Shown: one piece after another, positions 42,523-51,183 of the stretch
How positions within the stretch are numbered: position 1 is the stretch's first letter
Layout: each line of letters starts with the position of its first letter
Assembly (NCBI GenBank): GCA_022710975.1
Contig: JAKLGA010000001.1
Coordinates: 856,588-920,587, forward strand
Reading direction: 5' to 3'
Origin: Myxococcota bacterium
Lineage (GTDB): Bacteria > Myxococcota > B64-G9
DNA length: 64,000 nucleotides
Translations under genes and position numbers: made by a program
Notes under the pieces: model-generated
Databases searched by the model: none
What the model saw: the letters and a program-made list of their open reading frames with translations, nothing else
Told to the model about the DNA's origin: nothing

Positions 42523-43326
42523 CTAGGGCCTGGCCGCGGCCTGGCCGGCGCGCTTGGTCAGGATCTCCCGCCCGAACAGGGCGGCCCCGAGCGCGCCCAC
42601 GATCTGCGGCTCGAAGGCGATGTGGGCCTCGAGCTCGAGCTGGCTCTCCAGGCGCTTGACCACGCCCACGTTCTTGGCGATCCCGCCCGAGATGACGAAC
42701 TCGGGCGCGGTGCCCACCCGCTTCAGCAGCCCCTTCACCCGGCTGACCAGCGCCTCGCAGGCCCCGGCCAGGATCTCGCTCTTGGGCACGCCCCTGCGCA
42801 GGTGGGCCAGGATCTCGGAGCGGGCGAACACCACGCAGGTCGAGCTGATGGGCACGGCTTGCGCCGCCTGCAGGGACAGGGCGCCGATCTCCTCCAGGGG
42901 CACGTCCACGAAGCCGGACACGATGCCCATGGAGCGGCCGGCGCCGGCGGCGCACTTGTCGTTCATCACGAAGTCGCTCACCTTGCCGTGCTCATCGCAG
43001 CGGATGGCCTTGCAGTCCTGGCCGCCCATGTCGAGGATGGTGCGGGCCTGCGGGAAGAACCAGTGGGCTCCCTTGGCGTGGCAGGAGATCTCGCTCACGT
43101 TCTTGTGGGCGAAGGGGATGACGATCCGGCCGTAGCCCGTGGACACGATGAACTCCATGTCCTCGAGCCGCAGGTGGGCCTTGGCCAGCGCCCGCCGCGT
43201 CACCTCGGTGCCCGTCTCCACGCTGTCGGGTCCCGTCGGGATGAGCTCCCAGGCCCGGATGGTGTCGTCCTCGAGCACCAGCGCCTTGCCGGTCAGCGAG
43301 CCGATGTCGACCCCCAGGGTGATCAC
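42523..43326 (-). CDS. Activase/ATPase subunit (BcrD/BzdQ-like)
   Basis: 267 residues, BcrAD/BadFG/HgdC family of ASKHA-fold ATPases. DIGS (7-10) forms the phosphate loop. Cys125 (MNDKCAAGAG) and Cys164 (ISSTCVVFARSE) are the two ligands that each subunit gives to the bridging [4Fe-4S] cluster; the C-terminal phosphate motif is SGGIAKN. It drives low-potential electron transfer at the cost of ATP. A second such protein precedes it with a 4-base overlap, so a heterodimer as in class I benzoyl-CoA reductase is likely, in contrast to the homodimeric HgdC of hydroxyacyl-CoA dehydratases. Confidence 0.88.
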   Translation of the reverse strand: MITLGVDIGSLTGKALVLEDDTIRAWELIPTGPDSVETGTEVTRRALAKAHLRLEDMEFIVSTGYGRIVIPFAHKNVSEISCHAKGAHWFFPQARTILDMGGQDCKAIRCDEHGKVSDFVMNDKCAAGAGRSMGIVSGFVDVPLEEIGALSLQAAQAVPISSTCVVFARSEILAHLRRGVPKSEILAGACEALVSRVKGLLKRVGTAPEFVISGGIAKNVGVVKRLESQLELEAHIAFEPQIVGALGAALFGREILTKRAGQAAARP

Positions 43327-44117
43327 GGCCTGACCTCCTGCTCACCGGCCAGGAGCGCGGCCCCGAGGGCCGAGACGAGCTGGGGCTCCGGGGGCAGGAG
43401 CAGCGCGTGCCCCGTCAGCTCCTGCAGGCAGGTGGTGATGCCGACGTTGCGCGCCAGGCCGCCGATGGCCAGGACCTCGGGCCCGAGGTCCACGCGCTGG
43501 AGCAGGCCGAACACCCGGGTGGCGATGGACTTGTGGATGCCCTTGACGATATCGCGCTTCGGGGTCTGGCGGTGGACCTGGGAGACCACCTCGCTCTCGG
43601 CGAAGGCCACGCACATCGAGGTGATGGCCACGTCCGCCTCGGCGGTCAGCGACAGCGGGCCCATCTGCTCGATGGCCACCCCCATCAGCCGGGCCATGGC
43701 GTCCAGGAACACCCCGGTCCCGGCCGCGCACTTGTCGTTCAGCGCGAAGTCGGCCACCGCCCCCTGCGCATCGAGCCGGAGCGCGCGGGTGCTCTCGCCT
43801 CCGAGATCGAGCACCCCGCGGGCGCCCGGGTGCACGGCCTGGGCGCCCCGGGCGGCGCACAGCACCTCGCTGGCCCGGCCGGTGGCGCGCTCGACCTCGG
43901 CCTTGCCGGCGCCGGTGGCCACCAGCCCCGCGAGCTCCTCCGCGCGCAGGCCGCAGGCCGCCAGCGCCTCGGCCAGCACCTGCGCGGCCGTCTCGCCGGC
44001 CTCACAGCCGGTCGGCGCCACGCGCGAGGCCACCAGCGCCCCGTCCCGGCACACCGCCGCCTTGGTCCACAGGGCGCCCACGTCCAGGCCCGCGGTCGGT
44101 CGGTTCGCGCTCGCCAT
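43323..44117 (-). CDS. Activase/ATPase subunit (BcrA/BzdP-like)
   Basis: 264 residues. The ATG overlaps the upstream stop as TGATG. It is a paralogue of the next gene: LDVGALWTKAAV replaces the usual DIGS loop, Cys130 lies in LNDKCAAGTG and Cys169 in TSMCVAFAESE, followed by IGGLARN near the end. The degenerate first phosphate loop suggests that the two ATPase subunits may not be equivalent. With the following gene it should form the ATP-hydrolysing half of the reductase. Confidence 0.86.
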   Translation of the reverse strand: MASANRPTAGLDVGALWTKAAVCRDGALVASRVAPTGCEAGETAAQVLAEALAACGLRAEELAGLVATGAGKAEVERATGRASEVLCAARGAQAVHPGARGVLDLGGESTRALRLDAQGAVADFALNDKCAAGTGVFLDAMARLMGVAIEQMGPLSLTAEADVAITSMCVAFAESEVVSQVHRQTPKRDIVKGIHKSIATRVFGLLQRVDLGPEVLAIGGLARNVGITTCLQELTGHALLLPPEPQLVSALGAALLAGEQEVRP

Positions 44118-45247
44118 CACAGCTCCAGCATCTCCAGGAAGGCCTGGATGCGTGTGCGGAGCTGGCCGTGCCCCGACTGGTCGTGGCCCACCTCGAGCAC
44201 CATGGTGGGGACGCCGCGCTCCGTCAGCGCCGCCTTGTAGAGAGGCGCCTCGTACAGGAACGGGTGGCAGTACTTGAGGTTGAAGTAGATGACCGCCTGG
44301 ACCCGGAAGGTCTCCACCAGCTCGCGCAGGTAGTCGAAGCGCGCCTCGGTCGGGTGCATGCAGGCGCACAGCGGCCGCCGGTTCTGGTGCCGCCAGATGG
44401 CCACCAGGGGATCGGCGTCCGGCTCGATCCGCTGCCAGAAGGTGCGGGTGGTGGTGCACAGATCATCGGCCACCACCTGGCCGCCCTCCTCCTCGATCAT
44501 GCGCAGCAGGGCTGGGTGGTCGAGGATGCTGCCGGTCACCAGCACGCGCGGGCCGGTCCTGGGCGTGACCTGGCGCGCCGCGAGCTCGGCGAACAGGCGC
44601 TCGAGCAGCGGGTTGGCCTGGTCCCTGGGCAGGCAGGAGACCGCCTGGCACACGTCCAGCGCCTCCGCCCCGGTGAGCGGCGGGTGCTCGGCCCGGCGGA
44701 GCGTGTACAGCTCGCGCAGGAGCTCCCGCGTCCGGTTGTGCTGCGCGATGGCCTCCTGCAGCCGCGCGTCGGTGATCCGCTGCCCGGACAGGGCCTCCAG
44801 CTCGCCCCGGAACCGGCGCAGCTCGGCCAGGTAGTAGTCCCGGTTGCGCTCGTCCATGAGCTTCTGGGGGTTGACCAGCAGGCTCACCGGGACGCGCGGG
44901 AGGTACTTCCGCCAGATGTCGGTCAGTCGGCGGATCACGTCGCAGGTGTTGGCCAGCGCCAGCCCGTCCAGGAACTCGAGCCTGCCGGCCAGGGCCTGGT
45001 CGAACACGTTGCGCACGAACTCGCAGGTGCAGGACTGGAAGTAGGAGTCGGCCGGCCCGACCGGCTCCGGCGTGCCGTACAGCGGGAAGGGCAGCATGCC
45101 GGCGGCGGAGACGAGCTCCTCGGGCACGAACATGCAGCGCGTGCCGACCACCTTCTGGCCCCGGGCCCTGGCATCGCGGGCGGCCCGGGAGGGATCGCGC
45201 GCCAGCGCCTGCAGGCTCGCGAGCGCGCTCTGGGGTGCGGCGCCCAT
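44117..45247 (-). CDS. Benzoyl-CoA reductase/2-hydroxyacyl-CoA dehydratase subunit (BzdN-like)
   Basis: 376 residues, HgdB/BcrC family. The N-terminal segment GTRCMFVPEELVSAAGMLPFPLYG and the Cys-bearing SYFQSCTCEFVRN and LALANTCDVIRR are typical; these cysteines ligate the catalytic [4Fe-4S] cluster. The C-terminal half has the Rossmann-like repeat (RVLVTGSILDHPALLRMIEEEGGQVVADDLC) and ends QAVIYFNLKYCHPFLYE...GVPTMVLEVGHDQSGHGQLRTRIQAFLEML. One base separates it from the upstream subunit. Length and order fit BzdN of the Azoarcus-type benzoyl-CoA reductase, but a related aryl- or acyl-CoA substrate cannot be excluded. Confidence 0.85.
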   Translation of the reverse strand: MGAAPQSALASLQALARDPSRAARDARARGQKVVGTRCMFVPEELVSAAGMLPFPLYGTPEPVGPADSYFQSCTCEFVRNVFDQALAGRLEFLDGLALANTCDVIRRLTDIWRKYLPRVPVSLLVNPQKLMDERNRDYYLAELRRFRGELEALSGQRITDARLQEAIAQHNRTRELLRELYTLRRAEHPPLTGAEALDVCQAVSCLPRDQANPLLERLFAELAARQVTPRTGPRVLVTGSILDHPALLRMIEEEGGQVVADDLCTTTRTFWQRIEPDADPLVAIWRHQNRRPLCACMHPTEARFDYLRELVETFRVQAVIYFNLKYCHPFLYEAPLYKAALTERGVPTMVLEVGHDQSGHGQLRTRIQAFLEMLEL

Positions 45248-45248
45248 G

Positions 45249-46526
45249 TCAGGCCCCCCTCTTCTTCCTGGCCAGCAGGGTCTCGATGAAGGCGTCGAGG
45301 TTGGCCTTGGTGGCGGCCGGGTCGTACTCGCGCACGTCCACCCCGTCCATGTCGAACACCAGGGACGGCACCCCGGTGGCCTCGAGGATGGCCTCCTTGG
45401 TGAGGCGTTGCATGCCGGGCAGGAAGCCGCACGAGCGCTTGACCACGGAGATCACCCCGTCGATACGGTAGTCCCGGGTGGCGTTCACCAGGTAGTCAAT
45501 GACCGACTTGTACAGCGGGTTGGCCGGGCTGACGAGCTGGGCCCGGGCGATGGACTCGAGCGGCTTGTCGGGGTCCATGAGCGCCGGATCGAGGGTGAAG
45601 CCGGTCAGGAACTCGAGCATGCTCTTGGCCACCACCGCGCCGTGCGCCTCCGGGTAGTTCAGCAGCTTGAAGTCGCACAGCGGCGGCATGCCGACCCACA
45701 TGAGCCTGAGCTTCTCCTCGGGCACCACGCCGAAGCCCCGCGCCACGCGCGCCTTGAGCTCGTCGCGGTAGCGCTCGAAGATGGCCAGGGTGCGGGCCTC
45801 CTTCGAGAGCGCGATGGGCGCGGTGGTGGCGATCACGTTGTCGTAGGCCCGCAGCGGCGTGGGCACGGCCCGCTTGTAGAGGTCCACCTCCTGCAGCAGC
45901 GTGTTGAGCCGCTTGGTGAAGGCCACCTCCTCCTTGAGCCGGTCGAGGTCGAAGGTGTGGCCGTGCGCCACCAGGAAGTCGATCATGCCCTGGAGCTGCA
46001 GCACGTAGTAGTCGATCACGTGCTGGGGGACGTCCTGGCCCCACTGGTTGATGGGCGCGTCCAGGAAGTAGTAGGGCGTCTTGTAGCGGTCCACCACCTG
46101 CAGGAACGACTTGGACTCCGACATGCAGGGGTAGTTGGAGCCGATCACCAGATCGGGCACGGCGAAGGCCATCTCGAAGAAGTCGTCGCGCTGGGCCGCG
46201 TTGGCCACCCCGACCGTGCAGCGGTGCACCGCGCACACGTCGCGCGACAGGCCGGCCTCCTCGGCCGCCTGGCAGTACTTCTCGCTCATGCCCATGATCG
46301 AGGCGTAGGCGCCCAGCATGTCCGAGTAGACCGTGGCCACGTCCATGGCCAGCAGGATCTCCTTGGGCATGAGCACCGAGCAGTAGACCGCGGGCTTGCC
46401 CTGGGCCTTCTGCAGCTTCACGTCGGCGAAGCGGGTGACGATGCCGAGCTGCATCTCCTCCACCACCGGCAGGTCGGGCAGGGGCACCGGCAGCTCGGCG
46501 CCAGGACCGGTCTCCAGCTCACTCAT
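45249..46526 (-). CDS. Benzoyl-CoA reductase/2-hydroxyacyl-CoA dehydratase subunit (BzdO-like)
   Basis: 425 residues, the larger HgdA/BcrB-type partner. GAGGAG precedes the ATG and overlaps the permease stop. VYCSVLMPKEILLAMDVATVYSD, DLVIGSNYPCMSESKSFLQ and RIDGVISVVKRSCGFLPGMQR are family-specific, and YYFLDAPINQWGQDVPQHVIDYYVLQL matches the substrate-domain region of reductase B subunits. With the following four genes it forms an O-N-P-Q-M order like the bzd cluster. The enzyme would reduce an aromatic or unsaturated acyl-CoA with electrons from ferredoxin. I cannot tell from sequence alone whether it is a benzoyl-CoA reductase or a dehydratase. Confidence 0.85.
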   Translation of the reverse strand: MSELETGPGAELPVPLPDLPVVEEMQLGIVTRFADVKLQKAQGKPAVYCSVLMPKEILLAMDVATVYSDMLGAYASIMGMSEKYCQAAEEAGLSRDVCAVHRCTVGVANAAQRDDFFEMAFAVPDLVIGSNYPCMSESKSFLQVVDRYKTPYYFLDAPINQWGQDVPQHVIDYYVLQLQGMIDFLVAHGHTFDLDRLKEEVAFTKRLNTLLQEVDLYKRAVPTPLRAYDNVIATTAPIALSKEARTLAIFERYRDELKARVARGFGVVPEEKLRLMWVGMPPLCDFKLLNYPEAHGAVVAKSMLEFLTGFTLDPALMDPDKPLESIARAQLVSPANPLYKSVIDYLVNATRDYRIDGVISVVKRSCGFLPGMQRLTKEAILEATGVPSLVFDMDGVDVREYDPAATKANLDAFIETLLARKKRGA

Positions 46527-46535
46527 GGGTTCTCC

Positions 46536-48395
46536 TCAGGGGCCCTTCCACCAGGCCAGGAAGCCCGTGGTCATGGCGGGCAGGTAGGTGACCAGCAAGA
46601 GCCCCACCGCGCTGATCAGCAAGAAGGGCAGGGTGACCTTGTAGAGCCTCGCCAGCGGCTGGCCGAAGCGCGTGGAGGACAGGATCAGGTTCAGCCCCAT
46701 GGGCGGGAACAGGAACCCCAGCTCCAGATTCGCCAGGAAGACGATGCCCAGGTGCAGCGGGTCGATGCCGTAGGCGGGGGCGAGCGGGGCGAGCAGCGGC
46801 GCCAGGATGACGATGGCCGAGTAGATCTCCAGCACGCTGCCCAGCACCAGCAGCGCCCCGTTCAGCACCAGCAAAAACACCACCGGCGACTCGATGTGGG
46901 CGCGCGTCCAGGTGAGCAGGGCCGAGGGGATCTCCGCCTCGACCAGGTAGCTGGTCAGCCCCATGGCCATGCCCAGCAGGATAAGCACCGCGCCCACCAG
47001 GGTCGCCCCGTCGGTCACCACCCGGGGCAGGTCGCGCGTGGGGTGCAGGTCGTGGAACACCAGCGACTGCGAGGCCACGGCCAGGATCACCGCCAGGGCC
47101 GCGGCCTCGACGATGGTGGCCACCCCGGTCAGCACCGACACCAGCACCAGCACGGGGATCAGCAGCTCCCACTTGGACTCCCACAGGGCCCTCAGCAGCT
47201 CGAGCGGGGAGAAGGCCTGGCGCGGGGCGTGGCTGCGGAGGCCGACGATCACCCCGAAGACGGCCACCACCAGGATGAGCAGCACGCCCGGCAGCAGCCC
47301 GGCGATGAACAGATCCTCGACGCTGGCCCCGGCCACCACGGCGTACAGGATGACCGGCAGGCTGGGCGGCAGCAGCAGGCCGAGCGAGCCGGAGCAGGTC
47401 ACCAGGCCCAGGCTGAAGCCCTCGGGGTAGCGCTCGGTGATCAGCATGGGCAGGAACAGGCCGCCGATGGCCAGGATGGTGACCCCGCTGCCGCCGGTGA
47501 AGGCGGTGAAGCCCGCGCACACGCCGCACACGATCACCGCCAGTCCGCCCGGCAGCCAGCCGCCCACCGCGCGCGCCAGGCGCAGCAGGCGCCGGGGGGC
47601 GCCGCCGGCGGCCAGCACGAAGCCGGCCACGGTCAGCAGCGGCACCGCCGGCAGGGAGGCGGAGGCCACCAGCCGGTAGGTCTCGGCGGGCACGGCCGCG
47701 ACGGGCGTGCCGGCGGCGAAGAACAGCAGCAGCGCCAGCCCGGCCATGGCCACGAACACCGGCGCGCCGAGGAACAGACCGACCAGGAACACACCCGCGC
47801 CCGGCCAGATCAGGCCCTCCGCCAGGTTCTCCGAGAAGGCCAGCCCCAGGCAGGTGGCCGCCGCCAGGCCGCCGGCCAGGAGCTTGCCGCGCCAGCCCTG
47901 GCCGGCGCTCCAGACGAAGCGCAGCGCCATCAGGAAGAGCGCCACCGGCATGACCAGCTCGCTCAGCCACTCGGGCAGGCCGCCGGGCAGGTAGCGCGGC
48001 TCGGAGGCGTCGGCCCGCACCAGCAGCACGCTGGCGTAGCCGACCAGGCCCGCCACCGCCGCGCTCAGGGCCGCCACGTAGATCTTGCCCGCCCGCTGCA
48101 GCTTCTTGCCCTTGAGGATGTTGCCGGTGCGCATGGCCAGGTGCTTGCCCGGCCCGGCCGTGGCCAGCAGCGCGCCCAGGAAGGCCGCCCACAGGGTCAG
48201 GTGCTGGGTGTACAGCAGCGAGCCGGGGATGCCCGCGTGGAACACGAGCCGGGCGACGATCTCGAGCGCGGGCAGGAGCGTCATCAGCGCCAGCACGCTG
48301 ATGACCAGGGTGCGCTCGGCGTGCCCGCCGATGCGCAGGAGCCTGGCCAGCCACGCGGGGGCCGGCGCGTCCGGCCTGTCGCTCTTCTCGGCCAA
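46536..48395 (-). CDS. Fused TRAP transporter permease (DctQ-DctM)
   Basis: 619 residues from a TTG at 48395, with GAGAGG seven bases upstream; no ATG or GTG fits. The first 200 residues are a DctQ-type four-helix domain (LVISVLALMTLLPALEIVARLVF; ATAGPGKHLAMRTGNIL). From about residue 190 a DctM domain with about twelve helices follows (FTGGSGVTILAIGGLFLPMLI; SLGLLLPPSLPVILYAVVAGAS; NLELGFLFPPMGLNLILSSTRFG). TRAP permeases import organic acids with a sodium gradient. It lies between its binding protein and the reductase subunits, so it may import their acid substrate. Confidence 0.9.
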   Translation of the reverse strand: MAEKSDRPDAPAPAWLARLLRIGGHAERTLVISVLALMTLLPALEIVARLVFHAGIPGSLLYTQHLTLWAAFLGALLATAGPGKHLAMRTGNILKGKKLQRAGKIYVAALSAAVAGLVGYASVLLVRADASEPRYLPGGLPEWLSELVMPVALFLMALRFVWSAGQGWRGKLLAGGLAAATCLGLAFSENLAEGLIWPGAGVFLVGLFLGAPVFVAMAGLALLLFFAAGTPVAAVPAETYRLVASASLPAVPLLTVAGFVLAAGGAPRRLLRLARAVGGWLPGGLAVIVCGVCAGFTAFTGGSGVTILAIGGLFLPMLITERYPEGFSLGLVTCSGSLGLLLPPSLPVILYAVVAGASVEDLFIAGLLPGVLLILVVAVFGVIVGLRSHAPRQAFSPLELLRALWESKWELLIPVLVLVSVLTGVATIVEAAALAVILAVASQSLVFHDLHPTRDLPRVVTDGATLVGAVLILLGMAMGLTSYLVEAEIPSALLTWTRAHIESPVVFLLVLNGALLVLGSVLEIYSAIVILAPLLAPLAPAYGIDPLHLGIVFLANLELGFLFPPMGLNLILSSTRFGQPLARLYKVTLPFLLISAVGLLLVTYLPAMTTGFLAWWKGP

Positions 48396-48406
48396 GGGCC
48401 AGCCTC

Positions 48407-49423
48407 TCAGGGTTGCTTGGCTTTCTGGGCGCGGTACTCGTCGCGGATGCGCTTGACCGCGTCGAAGTCCTCGGGGGTGACCACCCCGCCGCGCACGGCC
48501 GGCCAGGTGCGCTCGCACAGCGCCTGCCACGCGGCCCGGCCGGCGGCGTCGAACTCGAGAACGGTCAACCCGTTCTTCTTCATGGCGGCGATGGCGTCGG
48601 TCTGCATGCGGGTGACCTCGTCGTTCACCCGCACGCTGTAGACCCCGGCGATCTCGAGCAGCCGGGCGCGGGTGGCCTCGGGGATCTTCTCCCAGGCCGC
48701 GCGCGAGACGATGGTCGCGCCGGGCAGGTGGCCCCAGGCGGTCGAGGTCATGTGGGGCGCGCTCTCGTACCAGCGCGCGCCCAGGGCCATGGCCGGCGTG
48801 GCGGAGAAGCCCACGATCATGCCGGTGGACAGGGAGGGCAGGATGTCGGTGGCCGACAGCACCACCGGCTGGAACCCGGCCAGCTCGAAGGCGGCGGTCG
48901 AGGACGGGTCGCCGGCCCAGGCGAAGACCTTCAGCCCGGCCAGCTCGGCCGGGCTCCTGACCGGGTTCTTGAGGAACAGGTGCACCCAGCCGGTGTCGCC
49001 CCACATCAGCACCACGTAGCCCTTCTGCTCCATCACCCGCTCCCAGGCCGGCGTGGCCCGGGGGAAGACGTACTTCCACTCCTCGTCGTCCGCGATGAGC
49101 CCGGGGCAGGAGATGGCCTGCGGCCCGGTGTAGATGTCGGCCAGGCCGACCGCGCTGATGGCCGCGGCCTGGAGCTGCCCGATGCGCAGCTTGCGGGCCA
49201 TGTCGCCCTCGTTGCCCGCCACTCCGCCCGCGTAGATCTTGACCACCACCGTGCCGCCCGAGGCCTGGGCCCACTCGGCGGCCATCTCCTTGAGCAGCTG
49301 GTGCCAGGATGAGCCGTCGGGCGCCAGGGTGCCGAGCTTGAGGGTCACCTTGTCCCCGGCCACCACGCTGGCCGGGAGCCCGAGCGCGACGAGGAAAAGC
49401 AACCCGATCGTGGTCTGCCGCAT
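48407..49423 (-). CDS. dctP: TRAP transporter substrate-binding protein (DctP family)
   Basis: 338 residues with signal peptide MRQTTIGLLFLVALGLPASVVAG. The mature part starts KVTLKLGTLAPDGSSWHQLLKEMA, with the family motif GGVAGNEGDMARKLRIGQLQAA, and the later segments PLFLKNPVRSPAEL-like and GLKVFAWAGDPSSTAAFELAGFQPV. Typical DctP proteins bind carboxylates through a conserved Arg. It follows the TatT gene with no gap and precedes the fused permease, the usual order in TatT-associated TRAP systems. The ligand is unknown. Confidence 0.9.
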   Translation of the reverse strand: MRQTTIGLLFLVALGLPASVVAGDKVTLKLGTLAPDGSSWHQLLKEMAAEWAQASGGTVVVKIYAGGVAGNEGDMARKLRIGQLQAAAISAVGLADIYTGPQAISCPGLIADDEEWKYVFPRATPAWERVMEQKGYVVLMWGDTGWVHLFLKNPVRSPAELAGLKVFAWAGDPSSTAAFELAGFQPVVLSATDILPSLSTGMIVGFSATPAMALGARWYESAPHMTSTAWGHLPGATIVSRAAWEKIPEATRARLLEIAGVYSVRVNDEVTRMQTDAIAAMKKNGLTVLEFDAAGRAAWQALCERTWPAVRGGVVTPEDFDAVKRIRDEYRAQKAKQP

Positions 49424-49428
49424 GGTGC

Positions 49429-50334
49429 TCACTCCTCCAGGAAGAGATCGCTGGCGCGCTCTCTCAGACGCCGCGCGCGCTGCTGGGCCAGCAGGTTGGC
49501 CAGCCGGTAACGGGGCGCCTGGTCGGCGTCGAAGGCCAGCACCTGGTCGAGCAGCTCGTCGAAGCGCTTGCGGTCCTGGGCCTGGACCGAGACGACCTCG
49601 GCCCAGGTCACCAGCGGCCCCAGTTTCTGGCCCTGGCTGAGCTCCCGGGCGCGCTCGAAGTGCGCCCGGGCGCGCGCCACGCTGCCGCCCGAGGACTCGC
49701 CGCGCCCACCGTCGTAGCTGATGAAGAACTCGTGGATCGCCCCGCCGTCGAAGGCCTCGTCCAGCGCGAGCGCCCGGTTCATGAGCGCCTCCATGGGGGC
49801 CAGCTCTCCGACCAGGTTCATCTCGGTCTTGGAGACCGAGATCTGGGCGGCCCAGGCGGCGGCCGTCCAGTACAGGTACGGCACGTCCTCGGTGTCCAGC
49901 CGGGCGAGCGCCGCCTCGCGGGCGCGGCCGAACTCCTCGCTGAAGCCCGGGTGCCGCGCCTCGAGCCCGCGCAGGCCGTAGCGGCGCGCGCGGGCGAACA
50001 GCCGGGCCGCGCGGGAGAAGACCCTCTTCGCGGCCTTGGGGTCGGCCGGATCCAGCGCCTCGGCGTCGGCCTGGACGAAGGCGTAGGCGTACTGGGCGAA
50101 GCCGGAGGCCAGGGACAGCAGCAGCTCCTCGTTCTCCGGCGAGCCCTCGAGCAGGCCCTCCATGGTCTTCAGGGCGAAGGGCAGGGCGTCCCGCACCAGC
50201 TCCGGGTCGTCGTCGGAAGCGAAGGTCTGCCCGCCCCCGGATAGGGCGTCCCCCGCCAGGTCGGCCACCATCCCCGTGCAGCCGCCGGCCCCGAGCGCCA
50301 CCGCCAGGGCGAGTGCGAAACGGACGAATTTCAT
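49429..50334 (-). CDS. TRAP-associated TatT lipoprotein
   Basis: 301 residues with lipobox GAGGC (Cys19). Long amphipathic helices (ALPFALKTMEGLLEGSPENEELLLSLASGFAQYAYAFV; YLYWTAAAWAAQISVSK; AIHEFFISYDGGRGESSGGSVARARAHFERARELS) fit the TatT family, which in Treponema pallidum forms a trimer of TPR-like subunits holding three DctP-type proteins (TPAT systems). Here it precedes dctP and the permease, so the same complex is expected. First gene of the operon; the promoter at 50343-50371 leaves almost no leader before the ATG. Confidence 0.85.
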   Translation of the reverse strand: MKFVRFALALAVALGAGGCTGMVADLAGDALSGGGQTFASDDDPELVRDALPFALKTMEGLLEGSPENEELLLSLASGFAQYAYAFVQADAEALDPADPKAAKRVFSRAARLFARARRYGLRGLEARHPGFSEEFGRAREAALARLDTEDVPYLYWTAAAWAAQISVSKTEMNLVGELAPMEALMNRALALDEAFDGGAIHEFFISYDGGRGESSGGSVARARAHFERARELSQGQKLGPLVTWAEVVSVQAQDRKRFDELLDQVLAFDADQAPRYRLANLLAQQRARRLRERASDLFLEE

Positions 50335-50342
50335 CGCCCCGG

Positions 50343-50371
50343 ACCCTATCGGCTGGCCGCGGTGGTGTCAA
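50343..50371 (-). promoter_or_regulatory. Promoter of the TRAP-reductase operon
   Basis: On the minus strand TTGACA (perfect), a 17-base spacer, then TAGGGT. The predicted start lies within a few bases of the TatT ATG at 50334, so the message may be leaderless, or translation may begin at a downstream codon. Confidence 0.6.
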
Positions 50372-50382
50372 GCCGATGGGCC

Positions 50383-50411
50383 TTGCCCGACAGGGGCGGA
50401 GACAGTATAGG
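50383..50411 (+). promoter_or_regulatory. Promoter of the hemolysin III-like gene
   Basis: TTGCCC, a 17-base spacer, then TATAGG. The predicted transcription start is near 50418 and the ribosome-binding site GGAGG follows at 50425-50429. Divergent from the TRAP operon promoter; the two -35 boxes are 12 bases apart. Confidence 0.5.
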
Positions 50412-50435
50412 GGGCGGGGTGAATGGAGGCAGGCC

Positions 50436-51098
50436 GTGGGCGACCAGGCGAAGGCGGAAGGCACGCGGTACACCCCGGCCGAGGAGGTGGCCAACAGCCT
50501 CACCCACGGGCTGGGGGCGGGGCTGGCCGTGGCCGGGCTGGCGGTCCTGGTCACCTTCTCCGGGCTGCGCGGGGACGCCTGGCGGGTGGTCAGCTTCAGC
50601 ATCTACGGCGCCACCCTGGTCTCGCTCTACCTGGCCTCGACGTTCTACCACGCCTTTCGCGCCCCGCGCCTCAAGCGCCTGTTCCGGGTGCTGGACCACA
50701 CGGCCATCTTCCTGCTGATCGCCGGCACCTACACCCCGGTCAGCCTGGTCGTCCTGGGGGGCGGCTGGGGCTGGACCCTGTTCGGGCTCATCTGGGGGCT
50801 GGCTGCCGCCGGCATCGTGTTCGAGGTGTTCTTCATGGACCGCCTGCGCTGGCTCACGGTCGCCACTTACGTGGGCATGGGCTGGCTGGCGGTGGTGGCC
50901 ACCAGGCCGCTCGTCGAGGCGCTGCCCTGGGGCGGGCTCGCCTGGCTGGCCGCCGGGGGCCTCGCCTACACCGGCGGGGTGGCCTTCTACCTGGCCCGCA
51001 GGCTGCCCTACCACCACGCCATCTGGCACCTGTTCGTGCTGGCCGGGAGCGCCTGTCACTTCTTCTGCTTCCTGCTGTACGTCCTGCCACAGCCCTGA
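50436..51098 (+). CDS. Hemolysin III/PAQR-family membrane protein
   Basis: 220 residues from a GTG with GGAGG six bases upstream; the frame extends further upstream but without a site. Seven hydrophobic helices. Family residues are EEVANSLTHGLGAGLAVAG (Glu and His), ASTFYHAF, LDHTAIFLLIAGTYTPVSL, and the C-terminal YHHAIWHLFVLAGSACHFF; the histidines bind zinc in PAQR relatives. Inner membrane. Bacterial members are linked to lipid or membrane homeostasis but their reaction is not settled. Monocistronic by position. Confidence 0.88.
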   Translation: MGDQAKAEGTRYTPAEEVANSLTHGLGAGLAVAGLAVLVTFSGLRGDAWRVVSFSIYGATLVSLYLASTFYHAFRAPRLKRLFRVLDHTAIFLLIAGTYTPVSLVVLGGGWGWTLFGLIWGLAAAGIVFEVFFMDRLRWLTVATYVGMGWLAVVATRPLVEALPWGGLAWLAAGGLAYTGGVAFYLARRLPYHHAIWHLFVLAGSACHFFCFLLYVLPQP

Positions 51099-51110
51099 GC
51101 CAGGACCCAG

Positions 51111-51139
51111 TTTCGCCCTGCCCGCGCGTGTGCTAGCCT
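51111..51139 (+). promoter_or_regulatory. Possible promoter of the MopE-like lipoprotein gene
   Basis: TTTCGC, a 17-base spacer ending in TGC (extended -10), then TAGCCT. The predicted start is about 38 bases before the ATG at 51184. Confidence 0.35.
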
Positions 51140-51183
51140 GCGTACGTTCCCGGGCAGATGTCGCAGGCGGCAAGGAGGACCCG

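Noticed and set aside
45072..48641. 1189-codon plus-strand frame opposite the reductase and TRAP genes
   Set aside because: Gln/His/Arg-rich shadow; the minus strand has recognised genes with start sites and overlaps throughout.
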